The notes under the pieces were generated by a model. That model searched no databases. It worked only from the letters and a program-made list of their open reading frames with translations, and had not been told where the DNA came from. This document shows positions 15,711-24,112 of a DNA stretch of 64,000 nucleotides, piece by piece. Made by a program: the position numbers and the translations under genes. Location: NCBI RefSeq assembly GCF_024832785.1, contig NZ_CP116615.1, positions 1,426,001 to 1,490,000 of the forward strand, read 5' to 3'. Positions within the stretch are counted from its first letter, which is position 1. Each line of letters begins with the position of its first letter. Source of the stretch: Fontisphaera persica (GTDB taxonomy: Bacteria; Verrucomicrobiota; Verrucomicrobiia; Limisphaerales; Fontisphaeraceae).

Positions 15711-18056
15711 GTGATCGAGCTGGGTTATACGCCCCCTCTGTGGGCGCTGTTGATTGGCGGTGGGCTGCTGTTGCTGCTTTTGTGGTGGAGCTATGCAACC
15801 TCGGTGGGACGTCCGCAAGGCTGGACAAGGTTAACTCTGGTCCTGTTGCGTTTGACCGCTCTCGGTTTGGCTTTTCTTTGCTGGTTAAATCCCCAGTGGG
15901 TGGAACGCGTGGAGCACCAACCACCCGCACGCATCGCCGTCCTATTAGACACCTCCCGCAGCATGTCCTTGCAGGATGTGAATGCCAATGGCCGGCTGGC
16001 AGAAGCCCAAGAGTGGCTGGGGCAGCATCTTCTCCCCACAGCGCCTCACCATGTGCAAATCCAGCCCTTTGCGTTTGACGATGCGTTGCGCCCCCTGACC
16101 AATGCTAACGTTGTGCCAGCTCAGATTTTTGCCCACCTTAGCCCCACGGGCGCCGCCACGGCCATTGCCAGAACTTTGGAAACACTTTGGACGGCCGCCG
16201 CCGCTGAACCTCCCACGGCCATTATTCTTTGTACCGATGGCGTGGAAACCGAGTCGGGCGACGCGCTGCCCCTGGCCCGCTGGTACCGGCGCAAAGGCAT
16301 CCCGATTCATACTGTTTGCGTGGGTACCACCAACGAAATGCGTGATATTATCGTGGAAAATGTGCAGGTGCGGCGTCCGGTGGCTTCCAATGCACCTGCC
16401 CGCATCGTTGCGACCATCGCTTCGCCCGGTTTTGGGGGATTCCTCCGCAAGGTGCAAATCCGTTACCTCCAACGCGTGCTGACAGAGCAAATGGTGCTTT
16501 TGAGCGGCGGCCGCCAACATGTCGAATTTGAATTTCGCCCGCCCACCCGGCAATACGAGGTTTATAATGTTTACGTGCCGCCAGAGTCTGGCGAGTGGCT
16601 GCCCAACAATAATCGGCGGGCATTTGGGTTGGAGGCTCCGGATACCATCCTGCGCGTGCTGTACATGGAAGGCACGCCCATGCAGGATAACGCCCCCCAA
16701 CCCGAATGGCGCTACCTCAAGACGGCCTTGGAAAGCGATCCTCAAATCAAAGTTAAAGTCCTGTATCGCACACGATTCCGCGGTTTTCAGGGTGGTTTTA
16801 TTCCCGAGGCCGACATTCAACCTGGTGAGGAAGTGTATCCAGTGGAGCACCTCACCAAAGGCTATCCGCACACCTTGGACGAACTACAGAAATATGATGT
16901 GATTATTCACAGTGACATCCCCAAAGAGATGTTCACTACGGAACAGCTCGCCCAAACCGCGCAGTGGGTGGAAGAGCACGGCGGCGGCTTTGTGATGATT
17001 GGCGGTAAATCCGCGTTTGGCACGGGCGGCTACCATCGCACGCCATTGGACCGGCTAATCCCCGTGGCCATGGAATCCAGCAATGACACCTTGAATCAGC
17101 CCTTTCGCATGGTCATTGTGCCAAATGCATGGAATCACCCCCTCATCGCCATCGGCGTCAATCGCGAGGAGACTACGACAATCTGGACAACCCGCCTCCC
17201 CTTGCTTTACGGTTTGAACCGGGTGAATCGCGCCAAACCCGGTGCCACCATTCTTGCCGTTCACCCTTCAGAACGCAATGCTGACGGCCCCCTCGTCGTG
17301 CTGGCGGTGCAAGAAATCGGCAAAGGCCGCACCATGGCCTTCACCTCTGATATTACCCGCTCATGGGGCAAAGATTTTGAAACCCTTTGGGGGGAGTTGA
17401 TTCAGCCCCAAGGTATGTGGACTGAATATAACTGCGACCAGCGTTACTACGGACGATTCTGGATCAATGCCGTCCGCTGGCTGGCGGCCAACCGCCTGGG
17501 ACGCACCAACAGCCCCGTGGTCATTGAATTGCCCCAGACAGTTTTGCGGCCTGGTGAAAACCTCGAATCCGTCATTCATGTGCGCGACGCCGCCGGGCGC
17601 CCTGCCGCCTCGGCCGAGGTCCGGCTCATTCTTTCTGCTCCCGGAACAGTGGAACGTGTGGAGCGGGCCACTTACGATGCGTCCCTGCAGGCTTTTCGTG
17701 GCCGCCTGCCCATGCCAGTAGCAGGCGACTTTACCCTGCGCGCCGAGGCCATCTTGCGTGGCATAAAACTTGGCGAAGACAAACAATTGGTGGTTTGCGA
17801 AGTACAAGACCGGGAAATGATCGAGGCACGGGCTCGTCCTGACACCTTGGCGGCGCTCGCCCGGCTTTCAGGCGGAAGGGCTTTGGATACCCGCGCCACT
17901 GAGTTTGCCCAGCTTCGGCCGCTGTTTGGTGCCGCCCCACCACCAACGGTGGAAATACGGCGTAATTCCATGTGGGACCAGGCATGGGTGATGGCGGCCA
18001 TTATTGGACTGCTGACCATGGAATGGGTGTTACGCCGACTGCGTGGTCTGGCCTGA
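15711..18056 (+). CDS. VWA domain and glutamine-amidotransferase-like membrane protein
   Basis: Last gene of the MoxR operon; 781 residues, starting with a GTG at 15711 that has GGAG at 15701-15704. Two N-terminal helices (about 8-26 and 43-62) precede a VWA domain with an intact DTSRS metal site near residue 83. Around residues 390-480 is a class I glutamine-amidotransferase-like segment containing DVIIHSDIPKEMF and GGGFVMIGGKSAFGTGGY, the layout of large Planctomycetes-Verrucomicrobia VWA proteins. No catalytic Cys is evident there, so it is likely structural or ligand binding. A final helix lies at about 755-773. The protein probably faces the periplasm and works with the BatA-like and DUF4175-like neighbours. 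Confidence 0.85.
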   Translation: MIELGYTPPLWALLIGGGLLLLLLWWSYATSVGRPQGWTRLTLVLLRLTALGLAFLCWLNPQWVERVEHQPPARIAVLLDTSRSMSLQDVNANGRLAEAQEWLGQHLLPTAPHHVQIQPFAFDDALRPLTNANVVPAQIFAHLSPTGAATAIARTLETLWTAAAAEPPTAIILCTDGVETESGDALPLARWYRRKGIPIHTVCVGTTNEMRDIIVENVQVRRPVASNAPARIVATIASPGFGGFLRKVQIRYLQRVLTEQMVLLSGGRQHVEFEFRPPTRQYEVYNVYVPPESGEWLPNNNRRAFGLEAPDTILRVLYMEGTPMQDNAPQPEWRYLKTALESDPQIKVKVLYRTRFRGFQGGFIPEADIQPGEEVYPVEHLTKGYPHTLDELQKYDVIIHSDIPKEMFTTEQLAQTAQWVEEHGGGFVMIGGKSAFGTGGYHRTPLDRLIPVAMESSNDTLNQPFRMVIVPNAWNHPLIAIGVNREETTTIWTTRLPLLYGLNRVNRAKPGATILAVHPSERNADGPLVVLAVQEIGKGRTMAFTSDITRSWGKDFETLWGELIQPQGMWTEYNCDQRYYGRFWINAVRWLAANRLGRTNSPVVIELPQTVLRPGENLESVIHVRDAAGRPAASAEVRLILSAPGTVERVERATYDASLQAFRGRLPMPVAGDFTLRAEAILRGIKLGEDKQLVVCEVQDREMIEARARPDTLAALARLSGGRALDTRATEFAQLRPLFGAAPPPTVEIRRNSMWDQAWVMAAIIGLLTMEWVLRRLRGLA

Positions 18057-18063
18057 GTTCACC

Positions 18064-18447
18064 TCACGGGGAAGTCCGGGACTGCCGCCATTTTTGCCAG
18101 CGCCAGAACCACATGCCAAAAAATAACGCGCCACAAAGATTGACCCCCAACGTATAACCCAAATCATAGCTTCGGCCTTCGTTTTTCACGGCATAAATCA
18201 CCACCTCCTTGCCCAGCGCCAGAGCCGGCCAGGTGGCAGGCATGCAGGCCCCATGCAACAAGCCCATGCTAAAACCCGCGGGTGCCTCATGGGCTGAAGC
18301 GGTGCGCGCTGAATAATCCAGCAAACTGGCAATCAACCAACTTCCTGCAATCAGGAAAAGCAAGGGCCGTACCCGGCGCCAACCTCGCGCCAGCGCGCCC
18401 CGGCGCGCAACCATCTCGCCGCTCCACTCAGCAGGTGACGCATTCAT
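18064..18447 (-). CDS. Small two-helix membrane protein, unknown function
   Basis: The reading frame is open to 18696, but the ATG at 18447 gives a compact 127-residue protein; the upstream part looks non-coding. It has a basic N-terminus (about 1-27), a first helix at about 28-44, and a conserved-looking GLLHGACMPATWPALALGKEV loop. An Asn-Gly/Asn-Glu-Gly-Arg-Ser-Tyr-type turn and a second helix (about 98-115) follow, ending in FFGMWFWRW. The Gly/His/Cys-rich loop and Trp-rich end recall a small family seen in PVC bacteria, but I cannot name it. It converges on the VWA gene with 7 bases between stops and is transcribed divergently from the secretin operon. Confidence 0.6.
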   Translation of the reverse strand: MNASPAEWSGEMVARRGALARGWRRVRPLLFLIAGSWLIASLLDYSARTASAHEAPAGFSMGLLHGACMPATWPALALGKEVVIYAVKNEGRSYDLGYTLGVNLCGALFFGMWFWRWQKWRQSRTSP

Positions 18448-18615
18448 GCCGCTGTTGTAACCGGCCTCGTTTCCCCCTGCGACAACAATTCTTCCCCATG
18501 GCACACGGAGACCTGTTCTTTTCCACAATCCGCGCGTAAAACTCCTTGCCTGCCTTGTGTTTTCGTGATTTTCTGAATGTCCGAGCATCACGCAACGTCC
18601 TTTGGGCAGAAAGGC

Positions 18616-18645
18616 GGACGTCACGCCCCGATGGGCGTGGTGTCC
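18616..18645. promoter_or_regulatory. Strong hairpin between the divergent genes, upstream of the secretin operon
   Basis: Bases 18616-18628 pair with 18633-18645 around the loop CGAT: 13 pairs, two of them G-U. The core is CACGCCC with GGGCGTG. No T tract follows on either strand, so it is not an intrinsic terminator. It lies 50 bases before the secretin start, within a 247-base gap that otherwise shows no gene. A smaller hairpin, GCTGC-CTGT-GCAGC, is at 18659-18672. Confidence 0.4.
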
Positions 18646-18694
18646 CGGGAAGTGAAGGGCTGCCTGTGCAGCATCAATTATGCGTTTGCGAGCC

Positions 18695-20827
18695 ATGAGG
18701 AATCATAAAACTCTCTCGGTGGCCGTCCTGGTGACAGTCGCCTTCGCTTTGGTCTCTTGCCAGAGTGACAAGCCCAAACCCACCGCCGCCAAACCAGCGT
18801 CCTTCCCCAAAAAAGAGGGCAAATACAGCACCTTTTATGACGAGGAAATCCGCGAAATTTTCGATTTGGCGGAACACAACCGCTGGGATGAAGCTGAACG
18901 CAAGGCGGCGGTGTTGCGGCAGCGCGCGCCCGAAGATGAAACCGTGAAACGTGTCCAGGATTGGGTGGCCAAAAACCGCCTGCAACAGCGTGACTCCGCG
19001 GTGGAAAACAAAATTCGCGAAATTGACGCCAAAAATTCCGCCCTGAACCCCACCCTTCCCGATTTATTGACGGAAAACAAAGACCGGGGCCTGCCGGCGC
19101 GCCGTGACGTGCGCGATGCAGTGCAACAGATTGAAGCCACTCCCTACATCCCGGAAAACTACGGTAAAAGCCAGCGGCAACGCTCGCAATTATTTGACCT
19201 CGAATCACCGGAAGGCCGTATGGCCAAAATCTTGGAAAAAGAGGTCTCCATTCACCTCGATAACGTGACGCTGGAAGCCATTATTTTCAACCTGGGCCAG
19301 GCGGAGGGCATTAATTTTGTGGCCGACAAGAATCTCCCTGCATTCAAGCAAACTCTGAGCGTGAACATGGAGAAAGTGAAATTAGGCGAATTCCTCCGCT
19401 ATGTATCCCGTAATCTGGACGTGCAATTCCAGGTAGGCAATGACCTCATCTGGATTATTGACGCCAAAGACCCCAAACGGGTGGTGGAGGAAACGCGCAT
19501 CTACCGTCTGCGGCATGGATTTGTCATCCCTGCGCAATTTGGCCCGGAGCAGGTCAACCGCATCACCACCACCACGCCGCAAGTGACCACCGTCACCGAA
19601 AATGTCAAGTTGACCAAATTCGTCAATGACGGCGCGCCGGAAACTCCGGTCATCGAGAATGTCATTAAGCAGTTTTTTACCGGCAGCAAATACCTCATTG
19701 ATTACGAGCGCAACGTTATTGTTGCCCGAGGCACCCGGGACCAGTTGGAAGTGCTGGACCGTATCATTGAGGAATTTGACCGACCGTTGCAGCAGGTGCT
19801 GATTGAAGCGCGTTTCATCACCATCAGCGAAGCGGCCTTTCTGCAATTGGGAGCTGCCTGGGAGACCGCCCGCGATGGCCGCCCTGTGCCTTCACCGCAG
19901 GACTTCACCGGCCTGGGCACCTTCTCCGGCCTGAAAAACGACCTCAGCACCGGTATTCAAAAAAGTTGGACCAACATTTTCCCCAAAGTGCTCGGACGCT
20001 CAGAACTGTCCGTCACCCTTACCGCCCTCCAACAGTCTGGTGAAGGGCAGACCCTTAGTGCCCCCCGCCTTACGCTGGTCAACAATCTCCCCGCGATGAT
20101 CAGCGATGGCAAAATCCAATACTACTATGAGGAATACACGGTGAAGCAAACGGTGGGCGCCTACAACACGGCTTCCAGCCTCGTGCCCCAGGGCAAACCC
20201 ACCAAAATTACCTCCGGCGTTTCCCTCCACGTCGTGGCCAGCATTGGGGGGGATGGCCGCACCATCCTTCTCGCACTCAATCCAGAAGTAAATCAGGACG
20301 TCAAAATGGTCACTTTCGCCGAAGTAAAAGATTTTGGTCCCGATGGCAAGGTGTCCGGCTCGTTTGAAATACGGCTGCCGGAATCGCGCACCCAGTCCCT
20401 GGCCACCCGGGTGCTGGTGCAATCCGGCCAAACCGTGGTCATGGGCGGCGTGCTGGAGCGTGAACAACGCACCTTTGTGGAATCCACCCCCATCCTGGGC
20501 AGCATCCCCATCATCGGCGCGGCTTTCCGCAAGCGCACCGAGTTGAACAAACCCCGCTACCTGCTCATTTTTGTCACCGCCACCCTGCTCACAGAAACGG
20601 GTGAATTGCTTATAGCCGAAACGGAAGCACAACCTCCTCGCTCGCTGCCGCGAGTGCAGACCTTGAGTTATCCTCACCCTAAAGTCACCCCCACCAACGC
20701 CCCGCCGCCAGCCCCCGCTGCGGCGCCGGCGACGCCCCCCGCACCCGCTCCCGCAGCCGCTCCGGCACCGAATCCCACCGGTGCCGCGCCAGCACCGACG
20801 CCACCACCGCTAACGCCCAAACCTTGA
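18695..20827 (+). CDS. Secretin (GspD/PilQ family), predicted lipoprotein
   Basis: Outer-membrane channel subunit of a type II secretion or type IV pilus machine; about 710 residues from the ATG at 18695 (another ATG at 18680). The signal sequence ends in FALVSC, giving a lipobox with Cys22, so the mature protein is probably lipidated. A charged region follows, then an N0/STN-like domain (about 175-265) starting near SIHLDNVTLEAIIF. An N1-type domain with an RGTRDQLEVLDRIIEEFD end follows at about 330-360. The C-terminal secretin domain (about 365-645) includes ATRVLVQSGQTVVMGGV and TPILGSIPIIGAAF. The end is an Ala/Pro-rich tail of about 55 residues. Its stop TGA overlaps the next gene's TTG start. 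Confidence 0.92.
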   Translation: MRNHKTLSVAVLVTVAFALVSCQSDKPKPTAAKPASFPKKEGKYSTFYDEEIREIFDLAEHNRWDEAERKAAVLRQRAPEDETVKRVQDWVAKNRLQQRDSAVENKIREIDAKNSALNPTLPDLLTENKDRGLPARRDVRDAVQQIEATPYIPENYGKSQRQRSQLFDLESPEGRMAKILEKEVSIHLDNVTLEAIIFNLGQAEGINFVADKNLPAFKQTLSVNMEKVKLGEFLRYVSRNLDVQFQVGNDLIWIIDAKDPKRVVEETRIYRLRHGFVIPAQFGPEQVNRITTTTPQVTTVTENVKLTKFVNDGAPETPVIENVIKQFFTGSKYLIDYERNVIVARGTRDQLEVLDRIIEEFDRPLQQVLIEARFITISEAAFLQLGAAWETARDGRPVPSPQDFTGLGTFSGLKNDLSTGIQKSWTNIFPKVLGRSELSVTLTALQQSGEGQTLSAPRLTLVNNLPAMISDGKIQYYYEEYTVKQTVGAYNTASSLVPQGKPTKITSGVSLHVVASIGGDGRTILLALNPEVNQDVKMVTFAEVKDFGPDGKVSGSFEIRLPESRTQSLATRVLVQSGQTVVMGGVLEREQRTFVESTPILGSIPIIGAAFRKRTELNKPRYLLIFVTATLLTETGELLIAETEAQPPRSLPRVQTLSYPHPKVTPTNAPPPAPAAAPATPPAPAPAAAPAPNPTGAAPAPTPPPLTPKP

Positions 20828-22695
20828 GACGTTCAACTGTGGCCCGCGCTTTGCAATTTCCATTTTTATGGGGCATACCGCTACTGCCCGCCAGCCGGGT
20901 CATCGGCATTGACCCAGGTAACCGTTGCCTCAAGCTGGTGCTGGCTGAGCGTTGCTTTAACCGCCTGCGCATTCTGGAAAGTGTCCAGATTGAATGTCCC
21001 GGCTGGCTGGGCGAGGCCAACCCTAAAGAGGCCGCCGAACGCCTGGCCAGCGCGCTGGAAGAGCTGGGGCCTTATCCGGTGGCTCTGGCCCTGCCCCAAC
21101 ATCGCACACTCTCCCAGGTGGTGGATTTGCCGCCGGTGGAGCGCTCCATTGTCGCCCGCCTGATTCAAAATGAGGTCTATAAACTGAGCGGGTTGGGGCA
21201 GTCCCGGGTGGCGTATGACCATGCCCCTTTGCAACCTTTTGGGCGGCACCAACATGCCTATTGGATTTCCCTTTGCCAGGAAAGCGAGGTGGAAGCCTTG
21301 GCCGAGCGGCTGGGATTGAATCCTGAAAACATCTGTGGTGCCACTTCCAGCGGCAATGCGCTGATAAATAGCTACCTGGCCCAGTTTCCCGAAACCACAG
21401 CCACCGTGCTGGTCAACGCAGGCCTGCGCAGCACCACCGTGGCCATCCTGCTGGAAGGACAAGGCGTGCACCTGGCGAGTTTCGCCCTCGGCGGTGAGCT
21501 ATTCCTCGAGACCATTGCCCACGCCTTGAACCTCAGTCTGGAGGAGGCGGAACAAAAGGCCATGCACCAAAATCTATTGCAAGGTCCTGATGCCATTCCC
21601 GCCCTGCGGACCAGCGTGGATAACTGGCTGGGCGAGTTGATGCGGGTATTTCAAGAATGGCACTCGGAGCAGGGAGTGCTGGTTCCGCCCGCCGATGCCT
21701 TCCAGTTTGTCCTGACCGGGAGCATGGCCGAATCTCCCTGGTTTGCCGCTTATCTCAACCGCACCACGGGGCGGCCAGTCTTTGGGCCATGGCCAGAGCG
21801 CGAAGAAGGAGTCAATCCCATCCAAGAAGGGCGTTTCGCCATTGCCCGGGGGGTTGCCGCTCAAGCCTTGGGCAAAAGTCGCCAAAGCGCCGCTCTCCTG
21901 CCCATGGAGGCGCGTCAGCACTGGCGCAAACAGCGGGAAGATCAGTTATTTCAGACCTTCACCTTTCTCTTGTTATTATTTGCTGGCCTGGTGCTCGGCG
22001 TGGGGACCTGGCAAAAGAGCCGTGAAGAAGTCCGCCTCGTGGCTGCGCTGGAAACGGCCCAAAATGCCCAGGCACGAGTGCGCGCATTGAAAGAGTTGTC
22101 CCGGCAACATGCCGAGAATTTTGCCCGCCTTCATCCTCTATTGGAACGCGAACAATTCACAGACGATTTATTGCGTTCACTGGCCTGGTTAAGCTCGGTC
22201 CGCGCCACCCAATCATGGTGGTATGTACTCTTTGCTGACACGCATACTTACATGGCGGCTCCGCCCGCTCTGGAAAGCCCTGCCGCCACCAATGTCCTTC
22301 CGTTGGTTGGCCCCCTGCCTTTGCCGGAAATGCTGCCCGCAACCAATCGGCCGCCAGCGAAACCCGGTTTCGTCGCCGAACTATGCATCCCTGAAGAAGG
22401 GGAAGCCCTGCGCCGGAGCTTAAGCCAGACCGTGGCGGCACTCCAACGCAATCCCCGTTTTAAAAACGTGGATACGGTACCCCCGGAACAACGGCGTGCG
22501 CTGGCTGAACCCAAGGCCCTGTTGCCCAACCCGGAACGGCATTTTGCCTTGCTCCTTGAACTGGCCACCAATGAATTTTTGACGGTTACGGCTCCGGCAA
22601 CGAATCCAGCCCCCGCCTCAGGGACAGCGGCGCCTGTCACCCCCTCGGGCATGCGCCCTGCCCGTACCGTGGTTAACCCAGAACGTCAGCCATGA
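20824..22695 (+). CDS. PilM-PilN-like fusion protein
   Basis: A 623-residue protein joining two parts that are normally separate. Residues 22-365 resemble PilM, the actin-like cytoplasmic ATP-binding ring. The phosphate-1 motif is RVIGIDPGNRCLKLVL, and the second is VNAGLRSTTVAILLEG, followed by FALGGELFLETIAHALNLSLEEAE. A membrane helix at about 378-397 and a 50-residue coiled coil follow. The rest has a PilN-like periplasmic arrangement ending in a Pro/Ala/Thr-rich tail. The start is uncertain: TTG 20824 overlaps the secretin stop, while GTG 20839 and TTG 20851 are also in frame. No good ATG exists in this frame, so non-ATG initiation through coupling is likely. Confidence 0.82.
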   Translation: MRRSTVARALQFPFLWGIPLLPASRVIGIDPGNRCLKLVLAERCFNRLRILESVQIECPGWLGEANPKEAAERLASALEELGPYPVALALPQHRTLSQVVDLPPVERSIVARLIQNEVYKLSGLGQSRVAYDHAPLQPFGRHQHAYWISLCQESEVEALAERLGLNPENICGATSSGNALINSYLAQFPETTATVLVNAGLRSTTVAILLEGQGVHLASFALGGELFLETIAHALNLSLEEAEQKAMHQNLLQGPDAIPALRTSVDNWLGELMRVFQEWHSEQGVLVPPADAFQFVLTGSMAESPWFAAYLNRTTGRPVFGPWPEREEGVNPIQEGRFAIARGVAAQALGKSRQSAALLPMEARQHWRKQREDQLFQTFTFLLLLFAGLVLGVGTWQKSREEVRLVAALETAQNAQARVRALKELSRQHAENFARLHPLLEREQFTDDLLRSLAWLSSVRATQSWWYVLFADTHTYMAAPPALESPAATNVLPLVGPLPLPEMLPATNRPPAKPGFVAELCIPEEGEALRRSLSQTVAALQRNPRFKNVDTVPPEQRRALAEPKALLPNPERHFALLLELATNEFLTVTAPATNPAPASGTAAPVTPSGMRPARTVVNPERQP

Positions 22696-23528
22696 TCAGC
22701 CCGCAAAAATACCAAATGGTTCAGCGGATTCTCCTGCTAGGGGGGCTGTTTTTGGCCTTGTTTTATTTTCTGGTATTCGTGCCCCTCTGCGAGCGGGTAA
22801 ACGCCCTGGAAAGTCCCCTCGGACACGCTTGGGCCAACCTTTTGCGTACCCGCCTGGTGGACGCCGACCAGGGCAACCTCAACACCACCCCCCTTGATTT
22901 GCGCTTGCGCGAGCTGGAATTGGCGGCTGCCCGGCTCGGCACCTTGAGCAATACCCTGGCCATCCGGCTATCCTTTAACAGCCAGGTGGAGGCCAAAATG
23001 CGCCGGTCTTTTCAGTTGGTGGATTTCCAAAATGAACGCCAGCTCCGCCAGGAGGAATTGCTTAGCGCGGCTGCAGTCGCAGGAGTCACGGTGGCCCCCG
23101 CTGTCTGGAATGGATATCCCGAATACTCCGCCGACATGGCCAAGCCGGAATTGCTCTGGGGACATCTGACAGTGGCTCATGAAACGGCACTATTGGCTGT
23201 ACGCTGCGGCATCACCAATCTCATCTCCTTAAACGTGCGCCCGCCGCGAGCCGTGTCCCCCGCCCCTTCTGAGACCGCTAAACCGTTGGGGTACGAATTG
23301 CCTGTGACCCTGAACCTCACCGGTTCATGGTCGGCCGTCCTGCGATTTCTGGCCTGCCTTCCTGTCCGCCACGGAGACCCCCTGCCTGCCGGCCTCCCCG
23401 AGTTGCCCCCCGGCAAACCTGTTTTTTACCTCGAGCGCATCATGTTACGCAAAGACGTGCCGGAAAATGTGCAAAGTGTTCGTCTGGAAATTCGGCTGTT
23501 GGGTGTGAGCTGGGCGCCTGGCCTATGA
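22692..23528 (+). CDS. PilO/GspM-like inner-membrane protein
   Basis: A 278-residue bitopic protein: a short cytoplasmic start, one helix at about 12-30 (ILLLGGLFLALFYFLVFV), a heptad-rich stretch to about 125, and a globular C-terminal domain. That domain contains LNLTGSWSAVLRFLACLP, which resembles the PilO ferredoxin-like domain motif for holding the inner-membrane alignment complex. Identification rests on topology, that motif and position between PilM/N and PilP-like genes. Its ATG overlaps the previous stop by 4 bases, and its stop overlaps the next ATG in the same way. Confidence 0.75.
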   Translation: MISPQKYQMVQRILLLGGLFLALFYFLVFVPLCERVNALESPLGHAWANLLRTRLVDADQGNLNTTPLDLRLRELELAAARLGTLSNTLAIRLSFNSQVEAKMRRSFQLVDFQNERQLRQEELLSAAAVAGVTVAPAVWNGYPEYSADMAKPELLWGHLTVAHETALLAVRCGITNLISLNVRPPRAVSPAPSETAKPLGYELPVTLNLTGSWSAVLRFLACLPVRHGDPLPAGLPELPPGKPVFYLERIMLRKDVPENVQSVRLEIRLLGVSWAPGL

Positions 23529-24112
23529 ATTGGGAATCCCTGCAACAAGCCGCCAACCGGCTGGTCAACAAACGCGGGACTGCGTGGGTCATGTTGACGC
23601 TGGCCCTGGCCCTGGTCGGGCTGGGGCTGAGCCATATGACCGAAAGCACCACGGGTCTGCTGGCTTTCAGCGCCAATCCCAGAAATGGCACAGAATTGAC
23701 CTTGCTGGACCATGCGGAAACTCTGGTGCACGGACGTGCTGCAACTGTTGCCCAACTGTTGGGTAGCACCAACAACCTCTTTGTCACCGACTACTTCAAA
23801 CCGCCGCCACCGCCAACCAACACCCCGCCGCCTCCACCCCCACCGCCGCCCCCACCCCCCATCAAGGTGCCGATTGTTTATCAGGGATTTTGGGCTAACT
23901 CCGTTGGGCAGCGCACCGCTTATTTCACAATTGCCGGTGTCAGCATGCCCCTCAAGACGGGCGCTGTAATCACGGGCGGACTGGAGCTGGTGGAGTTTGA
24001 TTACAAGAAAGCCGTCTTGCGCAATGCGTCGCAAATTAACGTGCTTTTGTTCAACAAGCCGTCTGAATTGACGCTGCCTCCCTCCCCTGTTCCTCATGGA
24101 AAATCCCCCTAA
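23525..24112 (+). CDS. PilP/GspC-like periplasmic linker protein
   Basis: A 195-residue protein from the ATG at 23525, which overlaps the previous stop; the open frame before it lies inside the PilO-like gene. One membrane helix is at about 18-36. A polyproline linker of about 20 residues (about 97-117) follows, leading to a C-terminal beta domain with a YQGFWANSVGQRTAYFTIAG stretch. This is the usual layout of GspC homology-region or PilP domains, which bind the secretin N0 domain. The linker probably spans periplasm or peptidoglycan. The gene overlaps the start of the ATPase gene by 17 bases. Assignment is by architecture and operon position. Confidence 0.72.
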   Translation: MNWESLQQAANRLVNKRGTAWVMLTLALALVGLGLSHMTESTTGLLAFSANPRNGTELTLLDHAETLVHGRAATVAQLLGSTNNLFVTDYFKPPPPPTNTPPPPPPPPPPPPIKVPIVYQGFWANSVGQRTAYFTIAGVSMPLKTGAVITGGLELVEFDYKKAVLRNASQINVLLFNKPSELTLPPSPVPHGKSP

